A stretch of DNA of 64,000 nucleotides. It comes from Nocardioides acrostichi (GTDB lineage Bacteria; Actinomycetota; Actinomycetes; Propionibacteriales; Nocardioidaceae). Both the position numbers and the translations under genes were made by a program. The stretch is taken from positions 1 through 64,000 of the forward strand of contig NZ_JADIVZ010000004.1 in assembly GCF_015319165.1 (NCBI RefSeq). Reading direction: 5' to 3'. The notes beneath the pieces are model-generated. The model made no database searches, had not been told where the DNA came from, and saw only the letters and a list, made by a program, of their open reading frames with translations. Below are positions 54,982 through 64,000 of this stretch, piece after piece. Position 1 is the first letter of the stretch; every line of letters begins with the position of its first letter.

Positions 54982-54985
54982 CGGA

Positions 54986-55348
54986 TCAGAAGATGAGGTC
55001 GCCGGACTTGCGACGAGAGCGCAGGGTGGAGAGCGCCTCGTCGAGGATGACAGCCGCCTCCTGGTCGGAACGACGCTCCTTCACGTAGGCAAGGTGCGTC
55101 TTGTAGGGCTCGATCTTGGGCGCCGGCGGCGGGTTCTCGCAGTCGAGACTGGCGGGAAGACCGCACTTGGGGCAGTCCCACGAGCCGGGCACCTCGGCCT
55201 CGACCGAGAACGCGATGACGGAGCGGTGCTCCTGGGAGCAGAAGTAGGTCACCGTCTGGCGCGGCGCGGTCTCGCCGCGCTCGTGCTCACCCATGGGCCC
55301 GGAACCGATCCGGCTGCCCCGGATCGCCTGGCCTCCTCCAGTAGCCAC
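54986..55348 (-). CDS. RbpA-family RNA polymerase-binding protein, second paralogue
   Basis: A 120-residue protein. The core C-S-Q-E-H and CPKCG (YFCSQEHRSVIAF, GSWDCPKCG) matches the zinc-type RbpA core, and YKTHLAYVKERRSDQEAAVILDEAL aligns with the sigma-interaction tail. The start (GQAIRGSRIGSGP) matches the RbpA N-terminus. It is less like RbpA in the tail, where WDMLLERRS is changed to LAYVKERRS. It lies next to secG, as in many actinobacteria. GTG 55348 has GAGAGGGG upstream. It may bind another sigma factor. Confidence 0.8.
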   Translation of the reverse strand: MATGGGQAIRGSRIGSGPMGEHERGETAPRQTVTYFCSQEHRSVIAFSVEAEVPGSWDCPKCGLPASLDCENPPPAPKIEPYKTHLAYVKERRSDQEAAVILDEALSTLRSRRKSGDLIF

Positions 55349-55377
55349 GTCGTGTGCCCCTCTCGTGGGTCCGTTGG

Positions 55378-55608
55378 TCAGTAGGCGAGCAGCAGGCCCA
55401 TGGCGATGACGGTGGCGAACCAGATGCCACCGATGCCGATGGTGAGTCGGTCGAGGTTGCGCTCGGCCACCGAGGAGCCACCCAGGGAGCTCGAGACCCC
55501 ACCGCCGAACATGTCGGAGAGGCCGCCGCCGCGGCCCTTGTGCAGCAGGACGAGCAGGATCATCAGCAGGCTGGTGATGACGAGGATGATGGTGAAGAGC
55601 AGTTCCAC
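55378..55608 (-). CDS. secG: Preprotein translocase subunit SecG
   Basis: A 76-residue two-helix membrane protein. Helix one (LLFTIILVITSLLMILLVLL), then HKGRGGGLSDMFGGG, the family signature loop, and helix two (LTIGIGGIWFATVIAMGLLL). The GTG at 55608 has AAGGAG-like bases upstream. It sits between tpiA and the RbpA paralogue, the usual actinobacterial place. Confidence 0.95.
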   Translation of the reverse strand: MELLFTIILVITSLLMILLVLLHKGRGGGLSDMFGGGVSSSLGGSSVAERNLDRLTIGIGGIWFATVIAMGLLLAY

Positions 55609-55638
55609 GAGAAGGAGCCTACGTGATCCGGGGCGGTC

Positions 55639-56448
55639 TCAGAGGACCGGCATGTCGTAGAACCGGCACACGCCGCCGAACTCGTCGGCCTGGAGGCTCG
55701 CGCCCCCGACCAGTGCTCCGTCGACGTCGGCCCGGGCCATGATGCCGGCCACGTTGGCGGCCTTGACCGAGCCGCCGTAGAGGATGCGCACGCCCGCTGA
55801 CGCCGCGTCGCCGTGCAGCTCACCGATACGACCCCGGATCGCTGCGCACACCTCCTGGGCGTCATCGGGCGTGGCCACCTCGCCGGTGCCGATCGCCCAC
55901 ACGGGCTCGTAGGCGATGACCAGGCCCGAGACCTGCTCCGCGCTGAACCCTGCGAGCGAGCCCTCGACCTGGGTGAGGGTGTGGGCGACGTGCTCGCCGG
56001 CTTGGCGCACCTCGAGCCCCTCGCCCACGCAGACGATCGGCGTCATGCCGGCGTCGAGCGCCTGGTGCGCCTTGGTGTTGACGACCTCGTCGGTCTCGGC
56101 GTGGTACTCGCGACGCTCGGAGTGTCCGACCACGACGTAGGAGCAGCCCAGCTTCGCGAGCATGGCCGCCGACACCTCACCGGTGTAGGCGCCGGAGTCC
56201 TGCGTGGAGACGTCCTGGGCGCCGTACTTGATGGCCAGCCGGTCGCCGTCGACGAGGGTCTGCACCGAGCGCAGGTCGGTGAAGGGCGGCACCACGACGA
56301 CCTCGACCTTGCCGTAGTCGTGCTTCTTGTCCGAGAGGGTCCAGGCCAGCTTCTGGACCAGGACCACCGCCTCCTGGTGGTTCAGGTTCATCTTCCAGTT
56401 GCCCGCCATCAGCGGGGTGCGGCCGTGGCCGCCGGGCCTGCTCGCCAT
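55639..56448 (-). CDS. tpiA: Triosephosphate isomerase
   Basis: A 269-residue glycolytic enzyme. The substrate Lys is in GNWKMN, the electrophile His in VVGHSERRE, the catalytic Glu in [11 protein letters not shown], and the phosphate loop in [10 protein letters not shown] short N-terminal GGHGRTPL extension precedes the barrel. It lies 3 bases after pgk; secG follows at 30 bases. Confidence 0.97.
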   Translation of the reverse strand: MASRPGGHGRTPLMAGNWKMNLNHQEAVVLVQKLAWTLSDKKHDYGKVEVVVVPPFTDLRSVQTLVDGDRLAIKYGAQDVSTQDSGAYTGEVSAAMLAKLGCSYVVVGHSERREYHAETDEVVNTKAHQALDAGMTPIVCVGEGLEVRQAGEHVAHTLTQVEGSLAGFSAEQVSGLVIAYEPVWAIGTGEVATPDDAQEVCAAIRGRIGELHGDAASAGVRILYGGSVKAANVAGIMARADVDGALVGGASLQADEFGGVCRFYDMPVL

Positions 56449-56451
56449 CTC

Positions 56452-57666
56452 TCAACCCTCCAGGACGTCGATGCCGGGGAGGGTCTTGCCCTCCAGGTAC
56501 TCCAGGCTGGCGCCGCCGCCGGTCGAGATGTGACCGAATGCCGCCTCGTCGAAGCCCAGCGTGCGCACCGCAGCCGCCGAGTCGCCGCCGCCCACGACCG
56601 AGAGGCCGTCGACCCGCGTGAGCGCGTCCGCGACGGCGCGCGTGCCGTCGGCGAACTCGGGCACCTCGAACACGCCCATCGGGCCGTTCCAGAACACCGT
56701 GCGGGCGTCCGCGAGCGCAGCGGCGAAGTCGGCGCCGGAAGCGGGTCCGATGTCGAGACCCATGGCGTCGCCAGGAATCTGGTCGGCCGGCACCACCTGG
56801 GGGTTCGGCGAGCTGTCGCCGGACGGGAACGTCGTGTCGACGACGAGGTCGCCCGGCAGCAGGATCTGCACGCCGAGCTCCTCGGCTCGCGCCAGGTAGT
56901 CACGGCAGGTGTCGAGCTGGTCCTTCTCGAGCAGGGAGGCGCCGACCTCGTGACCCTGGGCGGCCAGGAACGTGAAGACCATCCCGCCGCCGATCAGGAG
57001 CTTGTCGCACGTGTCGAGCAGGTTGTCGATGACGCCGAGCTTGTCGGAGACCTTGGACCCGCCGAGCACCACCACGTAGGGCCGCTCTGGAGACTCGGTG
57101 AGCCGCTTCAGCACCTCGAGCTCAGCCGAGACCAGGCCACCCATGGCGTGCGGCAGCCGAGTCGCGACGTCGTACACGCTCGCCTGCTTGCGGTGCACGA
57201 CGCCGAACCCGTCGGAGACGAAGGCATCGGCCAGTGCCGCGAGCTCGTCGGCGAACGCGCCGCGCTCGGCGTCGTCCTTGCTGGTCTCGCCGGGGTTGAA
57301 GCGCACGTTCTCGAGGACCGCGACGCCGCCGTCGTCGAGACCCGCGACGATCTCCTGGGCAGAGGCGCCGACGGTGTCGGTCGCGAACGCGACGTCGGCC
57401 TCCAGCAGCTCACCCAGGCGCGTGGCCACGGGCCGCAGGGAGTACCGGTCCTCGGGCGCACCCTTCGGCCGACCGAGGTGGGCGGCGACGACGACCCGCG
57501 CACCGGCCTCGGCCAGGGCGCGGATCGTCGGCACGCTCGCCCGGATGCGGCCGTCGTCGGTGATCCGGTCGCCGTCCAGGGGCACGTTCAGATCGGAGCG
57601 GACCAGTACCCGCTTGCCCCCGACGCCCTGCTCGATCAGCTGGGCGAGGCCGGTGTACTCCCCCAT
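56452..57666 (-). CDS. pgk: Phosphoglycerate kinase
   Basis: A 404-residue kinase making ATP from 1,3-bisphosphoglycerate. Motifs: [20 protein letters not shown], the central [14 protein letters not shown], and GGGDSAAAV near the C-terminal nucleotide site. ATG 57666 lies 4 bases after the gap stop. Confidence 0.97.
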   Translation of the reverse strand: MGEYTGLAQLIEQGVGGKRVLVRSDLNVPLDGDRITDDGRIRASVPTIRALAEAGARVVVAAHLGRPKGAPEDRYSLRPVATRLGELLEADVAFATDTVGASAQEIVAGLDDGGVAVLENVRFNPGETSKDDAERGAFADELAALADAFVSDGFGVVHRKQASVYDVATRLPHAMGGLVSAELEVLKRLTESPERPYVVVLGGSKVSDKLGVIDNLLDTCDKLLIGGGMVFTFLAAQGHEVGASLLEKDQLDTCRDYLARAEELGVQILLPGDLVVDTTFPSGDSSPNPQVVPADQIPGDAMGLDIGPASGADFAAALADARTVFWNGPMGVFEVPEFADGTRAVADALTRVDGLSVVGGGDSAAAVRTLGFDEAAFGHISTGGGASLEYLEGKTLPGIDVLEG

Positions 57667-57670
57667 CGAC

Positions 57671-59772
<2,102 letters not shown>

Positions 59773-59793
59773 GAGGCGATCCTCGCACGCGAG

Positions 59794-60786
59794 TCAACGA
59801 CCCCCGTCGTCGCTCGACACCACGATCCGCTCGTACGCCGCCGCGAGCGCTCGAGCGTCGTGCCGGGCGCTGCCGTCGTCGGCCCGCAGCGCCGCGACCA
59901 CGAGGCGGGCACCCGCGGCGTCCACCACTTCGTGCAGGCGGCGACCGTCGTCGGGCTCACCTGCCAGCGTGCCGGAATCGACCAGCACGGCGTCGATGCG
60001 CAGGTCGGGCGCGTGCTGGAGCAGCACCGCGAGGTGGTCGGCCGCGCCGAACCCGACCGTCTCCCCCGGCTGCTCCTCGAGGTTCAGCACCACCACCACC
60101 CGAGCCGGCGAGTCGACCAGGGCACGACGCAGCACGGGCACGAGGACGTGCGGGATCACCGAGCTGAACCACGACCCCGGACCCAGCACCAACCAATCGG
60201 CATCGGCGATCGCGGCCAGTGCCTCGCGACTGACCGGGGGGTCGCTGGGGTCGAGGGCGACGCTCTCGATCACGCCGTCGGTCGTGGCCACCTCGACCTG
60301 ACCGCGCACCTCCGTGACGAGGTCGGGTCGATGGCGCACCGCGCCCCGGACGCGGGCGTGGATGTCCATCGGCGTCAGGGCCATGGGCAGCACCCGGCCC
60401 TTGGCACCGAGCAGGCGGCCGACCATGTCGAGGGCGGCGACGTGGTCGCCGAGCTTCTCCCACAGCGCCACGATGAGCAGGTTGCCGACCACGTGCCCGT
60501 TCATCTCGCCCTGCCCGGCGAAGCGGTGCTGGAGCACGGCCTCCCAGGTCGTGCCCCAGTGGTCCTCGTGACACAGCGCCGCCAGCGCCATGCGGAGATC
60601 CCCGGGTGGGAGTACGCCGAACTCGCCGCGCAGCCGGCCCGAGGAGCCGCCGTTGTCCGCGACCGTGACGACGGCCGTGAGCTGGTCGACGACGAGATCG
60701 TCGACCAGCAGGCGCAGCGCACGCAGCGAGGCGTGCAGGCCGTGTCCCCCACCCAGCGCCACGACCGCTTGAGCTCGATCACTCAC
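59794..60786 (-). CDS. yvcK: YvcK/CofD-like protein
   Basis: A 330-residue UDP-sugar-binding protein of the YvcK/CuvA group, tied to cell shape and peptidoglycan on gluconeogenic carbon. It has VALGGGHGLHASLRALR and VTVADNGGSSGRLR at the nucleotide site, then GNLLIVALWEKLGD and DWLVLGPGSWFSSVIP. It is related to the 2-phospholactate transferase CofD but in the rapZ-whiA context. The GTG at 60786 overlaps the rapZ stop by 8 bases. Confidence 0.94.
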   Translation of the reverse strand: MSDRAQAVVALGGGHGLHASLRALRLLVDDLVVDQLTAVVTVADNGGSSGRLRGEFGVLPPGDLRMALAALCHEDHWGTTWEAVLQHRFAGQGEMNGHVVGNLLIVALWEKLGDHVAALDMVGRLLGAKGRVLPMALTPMDIHARVRGAVRHRPDLVTEVRGQVEVATTDGVIESVALDPSDPPVSREALAAIADADWLVLGPGSWFSSVIPHVLVPVLRRALVDSPARVVVVLNLEEQPGETVGFGAADHLAVLLQHAPDLRIDAVLVDSGTLAGEPDDGRRLHEVVDAAGARLVVAALRADDGSARHDARALAAAYERIVVSSDDGGR

Positions 60787-61645
60787 GCCCGAGATCCCGG
60801 TGGGTCGTGGTCGCGTGGAACCCGTCGTCGACCAGACGGCGGGCGATCTCCTCGGTCATCGCGACGCTGCGGTGCTTGCCGCCCGTGCAGCCGATGGCCA
60901 CGCGCATGAAGCGCTTGCCCTCCCGCGCGTAGCCGTCGGTGACGCCCCGCAGCACCGGGAGGTAGCCGTCGAGGAACTCCGCCGCGCCGGGTTGGGAGAG
61001 CACGTAGGCCGACACCTCGGGGTCTCGCCCCGTGCCCGGGCGCAGCTCCGGGATCCAGTGCGGGTTCGGCAGGAAGCGCATGTCGGCCATGAAGTCGGCA
61101 TCGACGGGGATGCCGTACTTGAAGCCGAAGCTGATGACCCGGATGCGCAGCCGAGTGGACTCCTCGGATCCGAAGGCCTCCCTGATGCGAGCCGTGAGTT
61201 GGTGCACGTTCAAGGCGGTGGTGTCGATGACGAGGTCGGCCTCACCACGCAGGTCGGCGAGCACGGCGCGCTCGCGTTGGAGCCCGTCGAGCAGGCGTCC
61301 GGTGCCCTGGAGCGGGTGCGGACGCCGCGCGGCCTCCTGGCGGCGGACGAGTACCTCGTCACTGCTCTCGAGGAACAGCAGCGTGCTCTGGCGGCCCTCG
61401 ATCCCCTCGGCCAGGGTGACCTGGAGCGACTCGAAGAAGGATCCCGACCGCACGTCGACCACGACAGCCACGGGCTGGCGGGGTCCGCGGGATCCGTCGA
61501 CCAGGCGGACGACGTCGCGCAGTAGGGACGGCGGCAGGTTGTCGACGACGAAGAAGCCCAGATCCTCCAGCTCCTTGGCCGCCGTGCTGCGACCGGCGCC
61601 GGTCATGCCCGTGACAACGACGAGCGGACCGGTCTGCTCACTCAT
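60779..61645 (-). CDS. rapZ: RapZ family nucleotide-binding protein
   Basis: A 288-residue protein. Walker A is [11 protein letters not shown], with Arg for the usual Lys as often in this family; Walker B lies in VVVDVRSG. The C-terminal [12 protein letters not shown] site binds RNA or a small ligand in RapZ. In E. coli it controls GlcN-6-P synthesis through small RNAs; in actinobacteria its role is less clear. ATG 61645 overlaps the uvrC stop (ATGA). Confidence 0.95.
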   Translation of the reverse strand: MSEQTGPLVVVTGMTGAGRSTAAKELEDLGFFVVDNLPPSLLRDVVRLVDGSRGPRQPVAVVVDVRSGSFFESLQVTLAEGIEGRQSTLLFLESSDEVLVRRQEAARRPHPLQGTGRLLDGLQRERAVLADLRGEADLVIDTTALNVHQLTARIREAFGSEESTRLRIRVISFGFKYGIPVDADFMADMRFLPNPHWIPELRPGTGRDPEVSAYVLSQPGAAEFLDGYLPVLRGVTDGYAREGKRFMRVAIGCTGGKHRSVAMTEEIARRLVDDGFHATTTHRDLGRE

Positions 61646-63636
61646 GGCTCGAGCACCTCTCCGGTGGCGGTGTTCACGATCACGGGAGCATCTTGCCCTG
61701 CCTCGTCGCCGGAGACCGGAGAGACCGCGGTCTTGATGGCAGCGGCCGTGCGTGGACCGATGCCCGGCACGGCCGCGATGTCGTCGACGTCGGCCCCGCG
61801 CAGCTTCTTCAGCGACCCGAAGTGCTTGAGGAGCGTCTTGCGGCGCACCTCCCCCAACCCCGGCACGTCGTCGAGCACGGACTCGACCATCGACTTCGAG
61901 CGCCGGTTGCGGTGGTGGGTGATCGCGAACCGGTGCGCCTCGTCGCGGACCCGCTGGAGGAGGTAGAGACCCTCGCTGCTGCGCGCGAGGATGACCGGAT
62001 CCTCCTCCCGGGGAACCCAGACCTCCTCGAGCCGCTTGGCCAGGCCGCACACCGGGACGTCGTCGATGCCCAGCTCCTCGAGTGCCTGCTGGGCCGCAGC
62101 CACCTGCGGCGGGCCGCCGTCGACCACGACGAGGCCCGGCACGTAGGCGAACTTGCGGGGGCGTCCGGTCTCCGGGTCGACCAGCATCGGGCCGGACTCC
62201 GTCTCGACCGACTCCGAGCGGACCTGCTCGTCGAGCAGCCGCTTGAACCGCCGCGTGATGACCTCGTGCATCGATGCGACGTCGTTTTGACCGTCGACAC
62301 CCTTGATGACGAACTTGCGGTACTCCCCCTTGCGTGGCAAGCCGTCCTCGAAGACGACCATGGAGGCCACCACCTCCGTGCCCTGGAGATTGGAGATGTC
62401 GAAGCACTCGATGCGCAGCGGGACGTCGTCGAGGTCGAGGGCGTCGGCGATCTCCTCCAGCGCCCGGTTGCGCGTGGTGAGGTCGCTGGCCCGCTTGGTC
62501 TTGTGCAACGCCAAGGACTGCGAGGCGTTCTGGGCGACGGTCTCGATGAGGGTGCGTTTGTCACCGCGCTGCGGCACCCGCACCTGGACCCGGCTGCCGC
62601 GCAGGTCGCTGAGGAGCTCCTCGATGGTCGCCGGCTCGGGCGGGAGCGCGGGCACCAGGATCTCGCGCGGGATGGAGTCGCGGTCGTCGGCGTGCGTGCC
62701 GCCGTAGAGCTGGAGCAAGAAGTCCTCGACGAGCTCGGCGGTCTCGCCGTCGTCCATCCGATCGGCCACCCACCCACGCTGGCCGCGGATGCGACCACCC
62801 CGCACATGGAACACCTGGACGGCGACCTCGAGCGGATCCTCTGCCAGAGCGACCACATCGGCGTCGGCACCGTCGCCGAGCACGACGGCCTGCTTCTCCA
62901 GCGCCCGATTCATGGCGCCGAGATCGTCACGCAGCCGAGCCGCGCGCTCGAAGTCGAGGGCGTCGGAGGCGGCGTACATCTGCTGCTCGATGCGCCGGAT
63001 GAACGGGCGGGTCCGCCCCGCCATGAACTCGCAGAAGTCCTCGACGATCTCGCGGTGCTCGTCGGCGTCGACGTTGCCGACGCAGGGGGCCGAGCACTTG
63101 TCGATGTAGCCCAGCAGGCAGGGTCGGCCGATCTGGGCCGACCGCTTGAAGACACCGTTGCTGCAGGAGCGCATCGGGAAGACGCGCAGCAAGATGTCGA
63201 CGGTCTCGCGAATCGCCCAGGCGTGCGAGTAGGGGCCGAAGTACTTCGTACCGCGACGCTTGGCCCCGCGGCCGACCATGACCCGCGGGAACTCCTCGCC
63301 GAGCGTGACCGCCAGCCACGGGTAGGACTTGTCGTCGCGGTACTTGACGTTGAACCGCGGGTCGAACTCCTTGATCCAGGAGTACTCCAGCTGGAGCGCC
63401 TCGACCTCGGTGTTGACGACCGTCCACTCCACCGACGCGGCTGTGGTGACCATCGTGGCGGTTCGCGGGTGCAGGTGAGCGACGTCTTGGAAGTACGACG
63501 AGAGCCGGGCCCGCAGGTTCTTCGCCTTGCCCACGTAGACCACGCGACGGTTCGGGTCGCGGAACCGGTACACGCCCGGGCTCGTCGGGATCGAGCCCGG
63601 GGCGGGCCGGTAGGAGAGCGGGTCGCGACGACTCAC
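61642..63636 (-). CDS. uvrC: Excinuclease ABC subunit C
   Basis: A 664-residue nuclease making both cuts in nucleotide excision repair. The N-terminal GIY-YIG domain ([23 protein letters not shown]), a Cys cluster ([17 protein letters not shown]), the UVR helix ([15 protein letters not shown]), the RNase H-like domain ([14 protein letters not shown]), and C-terminal helix-hairpin-helices ([17 protein letters not shown]) are all present. The GTG at 63636 overlaps the Rieske stop by 4 bases (GTGA). Confidence 0.97.
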   Translation of the reverse strand: MSRRDPLSYRPAPGSIPTSPGVYRFRDPNRRVVYVGKAKNLRARLSSYFQDVAHLHPRTATMVTTAASVEWTVVNTEVEALQLEYSWIKEFDPRFNVKYRDDKSYPWLAVTLGEEFPRVMVGRGAKRRGTKYFGPYSHAWAIRETVDILLRVFPMRSCSNGVFKRSAQIGRPCLLGYIDKCSAPCVGNVDADEHREIVEDFCEFMAGRTRPFIRRIEQQMYAASDALDFERAARLRDDLGAMNRALEKQAVVLGDGADADVVALAEDPLEVAVQVFHVRGGRIRGQRGWVADRMDDGETAELVEDFLLQLYGGTHADDRDSIPREILVPALPPEPATIEELLSDLRGSRVQVRVPQRGDKRTLIETVAQNASQSLALHKTKRASDLTTRNRALEEIADALDLDDVPLRIECFDISNLQGTEVVASMVVFEDGLPRKGEYRKFVIKGVDGQNDVASMHEVITRRFKRLLDEQVRSESVETESGPMLVDPETGRPRKFAYVPGLVVVDGGPPQVAAAQQALEELGIDDVPVCGLAKRLEEVWVPREEDPVILARSSEGLYLLQRVRDEAHRFAITHHRNRRSKSMVESVLDDVPGLGEVRRKTLLKHFGSLKKLRGADVDDIAAVPGIGPRTAAAIKTAVSPVSGDEAGQDAPVIVNTATGEVLEP

Positions 63637-64000
63637 GCGGTGCTGATCTCCCCGTCCTTGACGTCGATGGCCACACTCGCCAACGCAGAGGGCGCTGGGC
63701 CGGCGGTGGGCGCACCGTCGCTGATGGCGAAGACGGACCCGTGGCAGGGACACACGATGCCGTCCGAGGAGATGCTGGTGACCGGGCACCCCTGGTGGGT
63801 ACAGGTGACCGAGAACGCCTTGAAGTCACCCTCGGTCGGCTGCGTGACGACCACGCCTGGATCGGAGAGGATCACGCCGCTGCCGACCGGCACGTCGGAG
63901 GCGCTCACCAGCGCCGTGCCGTCACTGCCGTCGCTGCCGGAGGAGTCAGACGAGCCGGAGGAGCCCGAGGAGTCCGAGGTGGTCATACCGGTGGGAGTCG
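63633..64000 (-). CDS. Rieske [2Fe-2S] protein (N-terminus cut by window end)
   Basis: About 117 residues are seen from ATG 63986, but the frame stays open to the window end, and the Ser/Gly/Asp-rich start ([15 protein letters not shown]) looks like the linker after a Tat or lipoprotein signal. The gene therefore probably begins beyond 64000. The Rieske ligands are CTHQGC and CPCHGSVF. Such secreted Rieske proteins next to uvrC are common in Nocardioidaceae-type genomes and are thought to do electron transfer. It is coupled to uvrC by GTGA. Confidence 0.8.
   Translation of the reverse strand, partial: TPTGMTTSDSSGSSGSSDSSGSDGSDGTALVSASDVPVGSGVILSDPGVVVTQPTEGDFKAFSVTCTHQGCPVTSISSDGIVCPCHGSVFAISDGAPTAGPAPSALASVAIDVKDGEISTA

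Overview
This window is high-GC, densely packed bacterial DNA typical of Actinomycetota. The best clade guess is Propionibacteriales, near Nocardioidaceae, but that placement is inference. It rests on two RbpA-type RNA polymerase-binding proteins, WhiA next to YvcK, RapZ and UvrC, an acVLRF1-type peptidyl-tRNA hydrolase, a SufR-led suf operon, a DUF222/13E12 HNH protein, and frequent GTG starts with 4-base GTGA/ATGA gene overlaps. No tRNA, rRNA, CRISPR array, prophage or insertion sequence was recognised.

Layout. 1-11.9 kb is an accessory stretch: the end of an HNH-endonuclease-like protein, an orphan TOPRIM protein, a Nei/Fpg DNA glycosylase, a lipoprotein, two alpha/beta hydrolases, a condensation-like/GNAT fusion, an SGNH hydrolase with an aldo/keto reductase, a small zinc-ribbon protein, a methyltransferase, a PhoD-like phosphatase and a zinc alcohol dehydrogenase. 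11.9-19.3 kb carries an HTH-MurA fusion, a glycerophosphodiesterase, an MFS transporter, rbpA behind a SigR-type promoter, the lipoprotein/mannolipid operon lnt-(polyprenol mannose synthase)-fxsA, and a 437-base structured intergenic region. 19.3-30.1 kb holds a crotonase/acyl ligase/amidohydrolase operon, a SURF1 protein, an ABC exporter, an ABC-F protein, two facing gene fragments (a metallopeptidase C-terminus and a short DoxX-like ORF), an APH-like kinase, acVLRF1 and an ASCH protein.

30.1-36.8 kb is a complete suf iron-sulfur assembly operon (sufR-B-D-ferredoxin-C-S-U-T, minus strand) with a candidate iron box upstream of sufR. 36.9-40.2 kb has two small membrane proteins, a drug/polysaccharide-type ABC exporter pair and ctaA (heme A synthase). 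40.2-46.1 kb is a minus-strand surface-glycan cluster (GT2, GT4, a large polytopic membrane protein, a small Cys/His protein, GT4) lying between ctaA and ctaB. With SURF1, ctaA and ctaB, three cytochrome oxidase maturation factors are in the window.

46.3-64 kb is the central-carbon and cell-control block: ctaB divergent from tkt-tal-pgi-pgl, in which zwf and opcA, usual in actinobacterial versions of this operon, are absent. A MASE1-type histidine kinase follows, then a second RbpA-family protein and secG, tpiA-pgk-gap, and whiA-yvcK-rapZ-uvrC with a Rieske protein cut by the window end.

The genome is tightly packed. Six of seven convergent pairs overlap at their 3' ends, three of them by sharing a CTAG or CTAA stop, and the seventh is only 5 bases apart. 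The strongest leads for something new are the condensation-GNAT fusion, the HTH-MurA fusion with a palindrome in its promoter, the structured region at 18.87-19.31 kb, the glycan cluster with its Cys/His mini-protein, and the missing zwf-opcA.
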